NCBI RefSeq assembly: GCF_032854445.1
Contig: NC_088304.1
Span: 32,730,810 to 32,794,809, forward strand
Direction: 5' to 3'
Length of the DNA stretch: 64,000 nt
Source: Liolophura sinensis
Taxonomy: Eukaryota > Mollusca > Polyplacophora > Chitonida > Chitonidae
The position numbers and the translations under genes were made by a program. Within the stretch, counting starts at the first letter, position 1. Every line of letters starts with the position of its first letter. A model generated the notes under the pieces. That model saw only the letters and a program-made list of their open reading frames with translations, was not told the origin of the DNA and made no database searches. Below, in pieces: positions 24,501 through 39,500 of this stretch.

Positions 24501-27500
24501 CACCCCAGTAAGAACAACAGACAACCAGGTACAACAACACAATCAGGTACAACACCCCAGTCAGCAACAACACACAACCAGGTAAAACACCCCAGTCAGC
24601 TACACCACACAACCAGGTACAACATCCCAGTCAGCAACAACACACAACCAGGTACAACACCACAATCAGGAACAACACACAACCAGGCACAACTCTCTAA
24701 TTAGAAACGACACGCAACCAGGTGCAACACCCCAGTCAGAACAACACACAACCCGGTACAACACCCCAACCAGGTACAACACACAACCAGGTACAACTCT
24801 CTAATCAGGAACAACACGCAACCAGGTACAACACCTCAGTCAGCAACAACACACAACCAGGTACGACACCCCAGTCAGCAACAACACACAACCAGGTACA
24901 ACACCTCAGTCAGGAACAACTCACAACCAGCTACAACACCCCAGTCAGCAACAACACACAACCAGGTAAAACACCTCAGTCAGGAACAACACACAACCAG
25001 GTACAACACTTCAGTCAGGAACAACACACAACCTGGTACAACAACCCAGTCAGGAACAACACACAACCAGGTACAACACCCCAGTCAGGAACACCACACA
25101 ACCAGGTACAACACACAAACCAGGTACAACACCCCAGTGAGCAACAACACAAAACCAATTACAAATCCCCACCTCAATCAAATAATATTAAGCATTAAAA
25201 CACTAACTGAAGCATTAAACAACAGAAAGGAAAAAAAAAAGAGTTGTAGCATTACTGGCTTCCCATATACATGTACATGTAACACATTACCAAGCATTAC
25301 AACACCAAGATAACCAAGCATTACAACATCTAGATAACCAAGCATTACAACACCTTGATAACCAAGCATTACAACACCTAGATAACCAAGTATTACAACA
25401 CCTAGATAACCAAGCATTACAACATCTAGATAACCAAGCATTACAACACCAAGATAACCAAGCATTACAACACCTAGATAACCAAGCATTACAACACCAA
25501 GATAACCAAGCATTACAACACCAAGATAACCAAGCATTACAACATCTACATAACCAAACATTACAACACCTTGATAACCAAGCATTACAACGCCTAGATA
25601 ACCAAGCATTACAATGCCTAGGTAACCAAACATTAAAGCGCCTAGATAAACAAGCATTACAACACCAAGATAACCAAGCATTACAACATCTAGATAACCA
25701 AGCATTACAACACCTTTATAACCAAGCATTACAACACCTAGATAACCAACCATTACAACACCTAGATAAACAAGCATTATAACACCTGGACAATTAAGCA
25801 TTACAAAACCCTTGCCGTCAAACATACAGAATTAAAACCACACTAATCAACCAAGATTGAAAAGCTAGTTGTTTTACTGTTGCTTTATGGGTAAGAGTCG
25901 AGCATCTCCTCATTGTGTCCCATTGTGTCAGAATCCAGTGATGATATATCCGAGTCGGAGTCGTTACTTCCTGTTAAGTAAAGTTGGTTGTTTACATCAT
26001 CAAGCTGTTCTGTTTTCTTTTCTGTCATGGTTTTATTGTTTCATATTACAATCTATTATACATGTATGCATTTTTTATAAGTACATGAACATATAAACAA
26101 TCTTTCTAGTGATTTGAAGGAAAACATGCCGCACGAGTTTACAGAAAAGCAGACTGCTTTCATGTTGAAAATCAATAAAACGTCAACAGAATATGTCATG
26201 ACCACTACATGTGTAAATTTGTGAGTCAATCATTACATTCATTCACTGGAGTTTAATGCTGTACTCAAAAATTGTCATTTTACATTCATGAACTGGATGA
26301 AAGCTGTTCTCTAATATATTCTGCCCAATTTAATATGGTTCAATTCATTACAGAAAATCTTGAAGGCACATTTGTGAAAAACAGATGATGGGACAAGTAG
26401 TCCAGTAAGAAACTAGTATTTACATGTACATGTTGTCAATTTCAATTGGCAAAACTAATTTCGTGCGCACGTTTCTTGCATTTCAAACCTGTGTACATGT
26501 ACACCAATTTTATGCCAAATGAAGCCCTGGAATCCACATGCTGCCTTATTAAAATACCAGGTTAAGTCCATAACCATAGACCTGTCTAAATGTTCAGCAT
26601 TAAAGCAAAGCAAGTTGAGCTCAGCAGGCGTGAGAAACTTGGGTAGATTATGGCATCAACGAGGTGCCAAAAAAAACTGTGTCAGAGTCTTGACAGCCAG
26701 CTTAACATTGTGATGATAGACACTCTTACATTAGCCTATACAGGGTAATATGTAGTCTAAGTGTAACACTGTTATTCTATTATTCTTATTTCATAATTTT
26801 CATTATTAGTCGGATTTCTTCAGAAATTACCTCATTACGAACTCGGTGAACACCTGAGAAGTGCCCCGAGCCAGGTGAACCGTGTCGCTACTGTGTGGAT
26901 AAGGTGACAAGTATACATGTACAGACACTGCATGGCTTCTTTGGGCCAGCTTAGGGTCCCCTCTCCGCCCCTACACCCGCCCTCATTCGGTCTGTTCCCC
27001 ACACCCCTGCCCCCATTTGGCCAGACCCATTCAGTCTGTACCCTAAAGAGTTCTTTCTAAAGAGGGATAATCATTGACATCACTGCTGCAGGCTACTTAA
27101 TTTCTGGACTGACCGCTGGAGTCTTAAGAAAACTGTACTTACTAGCCATTTTAACCCCCAAATGAAAGTTGAAAACTTTGTTTGTACTGTTATGTGTTAT
27201 TACACAAGATAACATGCACATTAAGAAATAAAACCAAAGCGTTTCACTTATCCTTGAAAATCTCTATTAAGGGGATGACCCTATATACATGATACACACT
27301 GTAAACATTGTTGCTCTCATATTCCTATCAAGCTTCGCCAGACTGTCTCCTAATGATTCTACATACATCATATGCAATGTATTCCAAGAAGATATCTGAC
27401 AAAATTCTGGGCCAAAAGGTGCATTTTCAAAGGAAAATAAACATCTTAAAATATTAATTTTAATGTGGGAGCGTGCACCTTTCCAGTAGGATATCATCCA

Positions 27501-30500
27501 AACAAACCCCTTTCTCAGGTCAACAAATCTCTCGCAATCAGCAGAAGTGAGTAAATTTTGAAGGATTTTCCCAGTGTTGGGCACACCAGGATTGGAACTC
27601 AGATCTCCACAGCACAAGTTCAGTACTCGACCACCTGAGCTAAAGGAAAATTCCCCAGTAGCTACTGCTAGTAGAAGCACGGGAAAGCTGCTCCTCATAT
27701 AAACATGTGCACACATTATAATGCATACATTTTGTCTTTGACTTAAAACGACTAAAATGAGTTGGGTGGGAATATTTCAAAGATAGCTGACGTTAAACAC
27801 AAAACAAAAGTATATTCAACCTCACCAACCTCTGATAGCGGCTTCCACCCTTGCTTTGTCTTTGTCGATGAACAGAGCAGTGGCTAAGAAGAACGCCCCT
27901 CCCAAGACGCAGACAAATGTGGTGATAAACAGAGCATATTGGAGTGAGATGAACTGAGCCACAGCGTCAGACTTGTGAGCGTAATTCGGCAACAAACTTG
28001 TGGATATCTGCAGATAGATAAGTTAAATAAGGTTTGCAGAGTTCATACTGAAGAGAGGTTTTAAAATCCCATGATATTCCATGATTTTACAGTCTATTAT
28101 GACTAAAATTCCAGGATGTTTAGCGGTTATATTCGAACTGTCGAACAGGTGTTTGGTGGGAATGTTGGTGCAAGCTGATGGAACAGGCAAGTTTGGATGG
28201 TTGTGTATGGCTTCTCTATGCTTTCAACATTATTTCAGTCACATCACTTTATTTGATTTGTGTTAAACATTATACTCAATGAATCATATGCCCATGGTTC
28301 TTGTCTGTTCTACCAAAGCTATATTTAAACAGTCATGCTAAACATGACACAATATAACAATATACAGACTTTGTCCTATTTTTATTGAAAGCAAGGCCCA
28401 AGCAAGTGACATTAATACATGTAATACCAGTAATATTAAATAAAGCTCTTGGTATGGCCTACATCAGGTGATCGTGCAAATCAGGAAAATATATTTATTG
28501 ATTTGATTCTTGTTTTCACTTCATGCATGCTACTGGTAATTAAGATTTAACAGTGCCGCAAACCGGACTGGCTGGAGTAAACCATTAACCTTTGGCAAAT
28601 TACAGACAAACTTCCCACATGCAACATTCAGATATTAAATGTATGCACATTTTAAGAGGGGAAAACAAGTTTGGATTATACAGGTCTTTATAGACACAAA
28701 TTAATTCACTTATGATTTCATGTAATTTTTTACTAACTAATTGCCCTGCTGTACGAGCTAGAGCAGAGAACAATGATTACATGTATGTGGTCGGTCACTG
28801 CTGATCGCAGTCACATTATTTTTCAACAACTCAATACATCGGTAAGATTAGCCGAGGAAAAATTCCATGAAATTATAGGTGATTTATATGTAGTTTTACG
28901 GCTGTTGAGAGTACACTTTCACAGAATTACTTTGAAGAATTACAGTAAATGTTTAGGTTTGCTAAGGCTGGTATGAACATTGCATTATAACATCAATAAA
29001 GAGAAAATTAAAAAACATCAATAACCCACCTGTCCAATAAGGTAAGGGCTCCCAGCATCTCCTAACGCATGGGACATCAGGATTTGAAAAGACTCAGCTG
29101 TTGAGCGACGAGTTGGCAGCACCACATACTGAGAAAACAAAAACAAAATATTTATGGCACTGATTGATTTCATAACACCAAAGAAATTTTCATTTAAATA
29201 TGATGGCAGGAAGTTTCATAGTAGGTGGAAAGCTGAGTGTCTGTGGTGAAGAGCATGTAATAACCCTGGGCTATTTACCTCATGATTAACCATTAACCTT
29301 GACTGTTTCTAGTTACCAAGGCAGCACAAACAATGAGAGGAGAGGAATCTACAAATTCCCGGTCCAAGGCCAGGGTTGAACTCACATCGCATGTCCCTTG
29401 TAGTAAGAGGTTGTGGGGGTTATTAAATGAGACAGACGGTGATTGACAGTCGGACTGTAAGAATGAGTGGTTGATGGATTCACTGACAGAAATGGTCAAT
29501 TCTAAAGCCCCCTGATCATTTTAATGAATTCAATGCAGCCGAGTTCAGTGGAAAACTCATCATTGTTACATTAAGGTCTTTCAGTAATTTCTTTTCCTTA
29601 ATTTAACTTGGCCAGCAAAAGCAAAGGGGCAGCCTCTGTGGTGAACGCAGCACAATGACCCGAGACCTGAGCTTGTTCAGATCATGCTGGCTCTCTCTAC
29701 AGTCATAGTTGGGAAGGGCTGTCAGCAACCTGAGGGTGGTTGTGGGTTTCCAGAGCCTGTTTTCCATCTACCACAATGCTGACCAATATCTTATAAGTGA
29801 AATATTCTTGAGTGTGGTATAAAACTCCAATGAAATAAGTAAGTCAAAAGCAATGGCCGGAATGTGAACAGAACAGATCTGTTAAATCATTTCAAAACAT
29901 TTTCAGAACAAAACACACTCTGTAACATACAAAATCTTTGCATGATACACCTGTATTTGCATAAAAGTTCAAAGATGTGTAATGCTCACTTACCAGTAAC
30001 ATATCAGCTACAATAGCCCAATTTAGACATAACATTGTCTCCCCAAGGAATATTAAAACCTGAAAAGATACAGATAACAAAATCTCATTCACTGTTTCAG
30101 CAAACAGTGAATCTTCAATACATTCCTTACACACTATTGGCTTGTCTAATCAAAATAGAGATACTCTGTAATATAAAATTACATATCTGCATACTTCTTT
30201 ATTTTATTTGTGTTGAACACAAGGAATTTTTCAATTGATGGAGGAAATTGGAGAGCCCGAGTAAACATCTGAACGTTTGTAAGTTACTGATGAACTTTCC
30301 CACACGTGATGTACAAATATGGACACCTTACTGGTGGCTGACAAGAAGTGGTCTTAAACTAACGACAATGAAACAGCCAGATAAACATCATTGTTCATTT
30401 ATTGTCACCTACATGTAGATCCCAACAACAGTAAGAGCGGAGGACCTGGAAGTTCCCTGACCAAGACCCAGTTTGAACCCACAATCTGGGTGCATATGTA

Positions 30501-33500
30501 CCTGACAGTCCTGGTGACAAGGCCGCAGCTAAGTTGATTTATTTATTTGATTGGTATTTTACGTCGTACTCAAGAAAATTTCACTTATCCGACGGTGGAC
30601 AGCATTAGGGTCGGGTTGAAACTGGGCAGAGCCCAGGGGAAACCCACGATCATCCGTAGGTTGCCACAGCTAAGTGGATTTGAACACACAACCTCAATGA
30701 TCAATGGATGGGTGGTCTTAGCGACCCAGAGCTTCAACAACCTGAGCCAGTCAGGCCCTACTTTGAAAACTAATGTACATGTAGATGTATGATCCACTTG
30801 ACATACACGTGAGGTTCCATCCAGCTGAACCACGTTTTCTGGTAGCCACTGGATGCTGATCAGTGTGCCACTAGCCCACTATTAGCAAGCTTCTAATCTA
30901 ACAAATCATCTACTGACAGTCACTACACTGGAGATTTTCGGCAAAGAATTGAACTGTAAATCCAGTTGAGGTTTTGTGCTTATTTTGGAATAGCCCAAAT
31001 AAATAGCCTTCACAAAATATCAGTTTTTAAAGTGCAGAAAAAACAATGTTCTTAAACTTCCAATGTGAACAACTTTTTCAAACTTAAGAATAATTTTACC
31101 TTTCTTTATAGTACAGGTAGGAGACTCAAACTTTGCGAACAGTATTAATTTGAGCTATTCATGGCAAAAGAAGAAAATCTTACATGACTGATGCATTAAA
31201 AATTTACCTATAATGTGCTTAGAACAGCAGGAAAAAGAAAAAAAAATTATTTACCCATGTGACTGCTTCACTATATTTTGAGACTACAATTGCAAAATAC
31301 AGGAAGGGGGTGCAGCTGAGCATTCCGAAGGCACAGACGAGAGGATCCGCACGTGGGTTACGCTTCTTCAGTCTCCGTGCCGACTCGGTGCCCACCGCCA
31401 CTCCTATAAACCCTGCCAGACACGTGATCACGCCGAATACCAGGCCAACTCTGCAAGCGCATTTATTCATTTATTTGGTTGCTGCTGAAAGCCAGTCCCA
31501 AGTACAATGTAATTTATAATTTACATCAAGGAGGTCAGTTTAACAGGTACAGGAAACCGGAGGGTGAAACCACTGACCTTTGGCAAGTTATTTACAAACT
31601 TTCAGCCTATTGCTTCTTTACTATTAAGAATGACAGAAGTGCAGGATTATAGAAATTCCCAGATAACAGCCAGACTTGAATACATTCACATACATATGTC
31701 AGAGTATGGGATCATGAACAGAGTACCCTTTAGGCATGTCCTGCTCCCGGGCAACATTTGACATAAGATTATACTGATCTTGTTCAGCCACTCTTGTTCA
31801 AGTCCAGCTCATGCTGGCTTCATCTCCGGTCATGCATGGTAAGGTCTGTCGGCAACCTGCAAATGGTCGTGGGTTTTCCCCGGTCTTCGTCCGGTTTCCT
31901 CTCACCACAATGCTGGCTGCCGTCGTATAAATGAAATATTCTTCAGTGCGGTGTAAAACACGAAATAAATAAATATATCAAATTACCTGCTGGATAAAAT
32001 GGCCACAATCCCTGACTGGAGAGTGGTTGACCAATCAGTCTGTTTGATATGTTTGTTCGACTGAGTTTCACATCAGTTTCAACAATATTTCTGTCATATA
32101 ATAACAGTGTCTCTATGTGGCAGACTAGACTCAATTCCGATATTTTTAGTGCTGCCTCAGTGGAACAACATGCCAAAGACACCACACATGATGCTCCACC
32201 TAATCACATCACACTGACACCGGGGTTTCAGAAGTTCCCCCCAGTTCAGAGTGAGGAAGTACCAATGTTTGGTACAGGTTGATTTGGGACTGAGCCCAGG
32301 GCTTACTATCTATGAGGTAGACATTCTCTCCACTATGCCTTACAGTTAAAATGAACTGGTTAGAAGTATGAATATTTTCTATATATAAACTGCATTTCTC
32401 TGATTACGGAAGTGGGTTGCAAAGTATACCACGATTAAGAAATGGGGTTAAGCCCAATTTACTTTCTAGGCTTTTGATTGGGCTAGCACCCTGAATCATG
32501 CACTGTCAGTCTTTGATGGATCCCATGTGACAAACCCCTCATATGACGACGTTGCATCTCATTCCATTCTCAGTGATGGTGATCAGGTGTTCGTCTGATC
32601 TGTTGGAAACATGACTTTTCTTGAGTACCAAGTGAATATAAACAATAGGTTGACTGATAAAGATGTCATAGCATGATCATTTTGGGGTGGATCTGATGAT
32701 GATAATCTGTGAGGATCATATGATCATGCTATTACATATTACAACATATTACACTTACCGTGCCTCATCCCCTTTTTGGCCACTCTGTACACCTATGGCA
32801 TCCATCATAAAGTAAGGCGCCCAGAAAGCCAGCGCTCCTGTGACAAAGGCCACGCAGGTAAACCCGCATGAGGACAGAATAAAACTCTTACTGAAAAATG
32901 AAAACAAAAAGAAACACATACGCTAACAAATATTTTTTAAAATCTACCAGATTTCAAACACATATCAGTGGCTGAGTTATGCATGTCAAAAAGAAGGGAA
33001 GATACTCTTGTCAGCTTTTGTGAAAGCTTGTGGTTTTATGTCATTCTAGACTGTGTTTCCGTGTAGCAGGTTGGCCCGAATAATATGTCAGTGCTGCATG
33101 TACACTGGTTTATATTTATAGTGCTGCCTCACTGGACAGCCATGCCAAAGACACCAGACAAAACACCCGATATAGTTATTCCAGAGGAACACCCAACTTA
33201 CCAGTTCTGGGCCAAGCAACCGAATACATGCACAGTAACATCAAATGCTGTGTTAACACCACTAAAAAAATCCAGACTATCAATTCAAACCATTAAACAT
33301 TGCTTTCACATTAAACATTACACACGCCAGTCTCTGTTATTTCCACAAGGTTTCCTAACATAAAGGAAAGCTAGTGTCTCATCGGGAATATGATCCAACC
33401 ATCTCTGAAGGTCATTTGTTTTTGCCCATAAATGGGAAGGTCTGTCAGAAACCTGCGGGTGTTAGTGGCTCTCTTTTGCTACTATAAAGCTGACTGCCAG

Positions 33501-36500
33501 TGTAGAAGCGAAAAATTCCTAAGTACGTCACAAAACGTCAATCTAAATCAAACTTACTTATTTATTTATTCATTTCATTGGTGTTTAATGCCGTACTCAA
33601 GATTATTTCACTTATACTACAACGCCAGCCAGCATTATGGTCAGAGGAAACTGGCCAGAACCCGGAGGAAACCCACAACCATCCGCAAGTTGCTGGAAGA
33701 CCTTCAGCCAACATATAGCCGGACTAGAATTCACAGTAACCGCATGGGTGAAAGGCTCATTGGTCATTACTGGCATGTTAACACCCTCGTGCTAACCATG
33801 TAGGCCTCTTTGAATCAAATAAATAAATAAATATTTCCCCACACACAAATTTCCCATGAAGAGTCACATCATTTGCTTGATGTTTTCAAGTCTGAATTGC
33901 ACTATTCTGTACATGATGAGTTAAGTCCAGAAGTTAGGACATGTTATCCTGTGAAGAAACTTATGTTTTACCTCTTTCTATCATCACAGATGTCCACTGC
34001 TCTATTTGTTAGATTAAGTAGATCTGTTTGGTTTTCAGGGTTTAAAATTTCCCACCACCAAAATCATATAAACAAAACTGAAAAAAACCTAACATGTCCA
34101 CCAAACCAGCACAAGTCTAACAATATCACATCTGAGGCATAACATCAGGCCGAGTGCTCTTTTCGTTCAAAATAAGCTCACAAATCTTCTACCAGCTAAA
34201 CCCCTTTCATAAAACAAAAAAGTTTAAAATTGGATTTGGCCATTTTGGTCAAAGATTGGATACTTTGAAAATCCTGATTTCTCATAAAATACATGTAGGT
34301 GAAATTCTCCTTTGTGAATGTCTGAGCACTTCTTAATGCCACAGTCTGTTACAGTGGAAATAAGAGAACCAGACATACTTGTGTAAGAGTGCCTTGATAT
34401 CAGTCCACCAGGATGTGTGGGTGATATGGGTACCACCCTCAGCTTGCCCTCTCTGAGGCTCTCGCACCACAACCATTATCAAGACTACGCTGATCACCCC
34501 GAATATAGGGGTCACCTGGAAGCAACAGAATGAAACAGGCCTTTATTTAAAGAGGTTTTCAGCTAGAAAAGCAAGCAGCACAATTCCAACTGAATTTTCG
34601 CTAATACTGAAGAGTAGCCCAAATATTTAATAATTACCTTTGCCAACGTATCAGCCTTGTTTGTGCAAGTGTTACCGTTCCAGATGGGGAACACAACTGA
34701 TAAAGGCAATCACATTATTACTCCTTAGAGCAGATAAGCTAGTCGGTGGTTTGCACCAGTCATTACATTTTCGAACTTTAACATTCAAATAACTCTTATC
34801 TTTTGAAATACAAAATAACCAATTTTACACAATATACATTGTCTACGGTCGAACCTCCGACTAACTTTCCTTCAAACTTCAGAATCAGCTTAACACTATC
34901 AGTAGCACAGGTACAAGTCTGATATTTACTGAAAGGGAATCATCTGGTTTATTTATTTATTTGATTTTTTTTTTTTATGCCGTACTCAAGAATAATTCAC
35001 TTATATGACAGCGACCAGCATTATGGTGGGAAAAAAACTGGCAAAACCCAGGACCATCCGCAGGTTGCTGGAAGACCTTCCCACGTACGGCCGGAGAGGA
35101 AGCCAGTATGAGCCAGACTTGAACTCACGGCGACGACATTGGTGAGAGGCCTCTGGGTCACTACGCTGCGCTAGTGCACTAACCAACTGTGCCACAGGGA
35201 ATCATTTGAACCTTTCTCTGGTATAGCCCCTTCCATTGTACAATATGGCTTGATTGTAACAAGGGTATTGGTCTGCATATTAGCATGTATAACTATGCGT
35301 CAGGAGAGCATATGGGCATGAGTTGTCTCCCCTGCTGTGGGCCGTGCCTTCTCTAACAATATCGTACAATGTCCACGTTACACCCAACCAATGACATGAC
35401 TTCTGCCCAGTATATAAAGTAAAAAATTCTTGAATATGCTAAACACAAACGAAATAAATATCAACAAACAATTCATCATGAGTCACTGGGTCTTTCCATC
35501 AACTGTTAAGATATATGGTCATCCACAAATAAAGATACATGTAGAAAATTCCATTAGGCTTTGATTAATTATCACTCATTAAAAATACTTTCAACTAAGA
35601 ATACACTGAAGAACTTGACAAACAGATTAACCCGTCCCCCACACCCAGCCCCAAACAAAAAAAAGTGACTGATATCAGTACCTGGTTCTCTAGCCTCTTT
35701 CCCATGCAAGTTAAATATAGACAACTTGAAAATTGGATGAATGATTATGATTTATCATCACACTGGCAATGTTTCAGCCATATCGCAGTGATAGACAACT
35801 TGTATGGTTTATCATCACATTAGCAAATGTTTCAGCCATATCGCAGTGATAGACAACTTGTATGGTTTATCATCACATTGGCAATGTTTCAGCCATATCG
35901 CGGTGATAAACAACTTGTATGGTTTATCATCACACTGGCAATGTTTCAGCCATATCGCGGTGATAAACAACTTGTATGGTTTATCATCACACTGGCAATG
36001 TTTCAGCCATATCGTGGTGATAAACAACTTGTATGGTTTATCATCACACTGGCAATGTTTCAGCCATATCGTGGTGATAGACAACTTGTATGGTTTATCA
36101 TCACACTGGCAATGTTTCCTGCCATATCATGGTGATAGACAACTTGTATGGTTTATCATCACACTGGCAATGTTTCAGCCATATCGTGGTGATAGACAAC
36201 TCGTATGGTTTATCATCACACTGGCAATGTTTCAGCCATATCGTGGTGATAGACAACTCGTATGGTTTATCATCACACTGGCAATGTTTCAGCCATATCG
36301 CAGTGATAAACAACTCGTATGGTTTATCATCACACTGGCAAATGTTTCAGCCATATCGCGGTGATAGACAACTTGAATGATACACAAGTACATATTAGCA
36401 GTTCATATATACATACAATAACGTGACTGTATCAGTTAAATGGAGTAATAATGAAAATGGAAAGAATACCCTGAGAGCCCACTGCCAGTGTCCAGTCCAC

Positions 36501-39500
36501 TTGGCTATGCTGGAGCTTAATATATATCCCATACCACTGAAACAGGAGAACGAGATATGTTACACATAAGATACCTGTAATTTATGGTGTCCCTAGTCAC
36601 ATTTATTTCACACATTTACATTATTTATTGTGTCCTTAGTCACATTTATTTCACATATTTACATTATTAATGGTGTCCCTAGTCACATTTATTTCACACA
36701 TTTACATTATTTATTGTGTCCCTAGTCACATATATTTCACACATTTACATTATTAATGGTGTCCTTAGTCACATATATTTCACACATTTACATTAATGGT
36801 GTCCACAGTCACATTTATTTCACACATATACATTATGAATGGTGTCCCTAGTCACATTTATTTCACACATTTACATTATTAATGGTGTCCCTAGTCACAT
36901 TTATTTCACACATTTACATTATTAATGGTGTTCCTAGTCACATTTATTTCACACATTTACATTATTTATTGTGTCCCTAGTCACATATATTTCACACATT
37001 TACATTATTTATGGTGTCCCTAGTCACATTTATTTCACACATTTACATTATTTATTGTGTCCCTATTCACATTTATTTCACATTTTTACATTAGGAACAT
37101 ACAGAAGACGTTGTCCTGGTATACATTTACAGGGTTTTCGCTAGGGTTTTGGAACACAAGGCTACCCTGGAAAAGCAGCCAGCTACCTGACAGAGAATTA
37201 AATAAAGTACAACAGGAGCACTGGTCAAAGCAGGCAGTTATCTGCTCCGCTCTATACAGAGGTGACAGGCTTCAGGCAGTTATCTGCTCCACGCTATACA
37301 GAAAAAAAAATACAGGCTTCAGGCAGTTATCTGCTCCACTCTATACAGAGGTGACAGGCTTCAGGCAGTTATCTGCTCCACTATACAGAAAAAAATACAG
37401 GCTTCAGGCAGTTATCTGCTCCACTATACAGAAAAAAATACAGGCTTCAGGCAGTCATCTGCTCCACAGTTATCTGGTCCACTCTATACAGAGGTAACAG
37501 GCTTCAGGCAGTTATCTGCTTCACTCCTTACAGAAGTAACAGGCTTCAGGCAGTCTGTTTAAGGTGCCTTCTAATAAAATCCTTACATTTATGGTTTTCA
37601 GTTAAAATCTACATTGGCTTTTTTTCTTCAAATCTCTGAGCTTTAACAACCACATCTGCACTTAGCAGCATTAAATGCATTGTCCACTGAAGATGTGTTA
37701 CAATAGAGAATGAAATGTTGATCAAAAATTATAGTAAATGTGGCTTCCTGTTAACACCACTATGATTTTAAACAATCAGATATGGCATTTTAATATTACA
37801 AACAAAAAAAAGAGAAACAGGTGAGGAGCCAGTTGATATTACTTTCATGGGCCTTTTGAGTTCTCACCTGCCTACAGGTATGGCGAAGTAAACAGCATTA
37901 ACATCAGGGTGCGCTTGTCCTTAGCAAACAGGTCAGCGATGAGGGTGGGGGCAATGGTGGAGTAACTCGCTTCTCCAATACCCACAAGTGCTCGCTATGA
38001 ACAAAAATGCCCAGAAATTCTGAACAATAAACAACAACGTCACTGCATGGTGGTATTGTTCATCAACTTTTACAGGTGTAACACATATACTAGTGAAGTA
38101 CAACTTTTCATGCTATGCTCAGATATAATACATTTGTTTTTGTTACTCTTTCATGAATTTACAATATGTGGTATGTTATGACAATTACTTACATTCCATT
38201 TGGTAGTATTAAAGTACAATTTAAGAAATCATGAAGATGTATTTTGGAGATCGAAACCCAGTTGTAGCATTTAAAAGAATGAACTCAACATATAATTTTA
38301 ATGGTCAAGGAGGGGCCTCCGTGGCTCAGCGCGCTAGCGCAGCGTAATGACCCTGGAGCCTCTCACCAATGCGGTCGCTGTGAGTTCAAGTCCAGCTCAT
38401 GCTGGCTTCCTCTCCGGCCGTAAGTGGGAAGGTCTGCCAGCAACCTGCGGATGGTCGTGGGTTTCCCCCGGGCTCTGCCCGGTTTCCACCCACCATAATG
38501 CTGGCCGCCGTCGTATAAGTGAAATATTCTTGAGTACGGCGTAAAGCACCAATCAAATAAATAAACATGTATGTAAGAAATCACAGAGATGCTTTTCAGT
38601 AGTTTTGACCAGAAACAAGCCTGAGTAGGTTTTATTTATTTATTTATTTCATTGGTGCTTTAAACAGTACACAAGAATATTTCACTTATGTAATGGCGGC
38701 CAGTATTATGGTGGGAAAAAAACAGCCAGAACATAGGGGAAACTCATGATCATCTGCAGCTTGCTGGCAGACCATCCCATACACGGACAAAGAGGAAGCC
38801 AGCACGAACTGGACTTGAACTCACAGCAACTGCACTGATGAGAGGCTCCTCTGTCACTGGGCCACACTGCCACGCTAACCACCTCGGCCATGGAGGCCTC
38901 AAGAAGGTTTCGAGCCATGCTTTATAACATTGTAAGCCCATGTAAACTTGAAGCTGCACAGACCCAAACCCTAACCTCTGTAGCTCACTGCAATAGGGCC
39001 CCTCCCAAACACAAAAAGAACGGTTCGTACACCTACCGTCATGAAGGACCCTGTTAGTGTTACAGCTGACCAGAACAAAATGCCAGCCGCCATTATGTAT
39101 TTTCTGATCCATCGATCACCGAGGAAACCAAATATGGGGGAGAGGACCATGTAGCTGAGGATGAACGAGGTCTGTAGCAATCCCAGCTCTACTTTGTTCA
39201 CATCATACGCTGTCTGTATCTGGTCTAGTACACCTGTAAAAACACAGAACACACATAATACTTACCTGAGACAACACACCTTTTTATTCAGCGAGCTTAA
39301 TGATTTCCCTCCCTCTTTAACATTGTGATATTTCCTTTGTTTGTCAATCCGGCTGAACCAACGTCAGAAATATTAAATATGGAGGTAGTACATTTAACAT
39401 TATTGAATTAACACAGCTTCAGAAAAACAGAATGCTTATAACAGTTACCTGGAATGTTTCAATCAAATGTTTGTTTGTTATTTGTATGTATTTGATTCAC

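Noticed and set aside
25178-25825. 215-codon minus frame with an eight-residue repeat
   Set aside because: Simple translation of the 24-bp minisatellite within SPNS1 intron 10.
35752-36378. CRISPR-like array of regular repeats
   Set aside because: Units are contiguous with no unique spacers, and the genome is eukaryotic. The same holds for the 63-bp and 43-bp arrays.
38971-39036. Extension of SPNS1 exon 2 past the GTAGGT donor
   Set aside because: The residues after FMT ([13 protein letters not shown]) do not match the family, whereas NFWAFLFI of exon 3 does.
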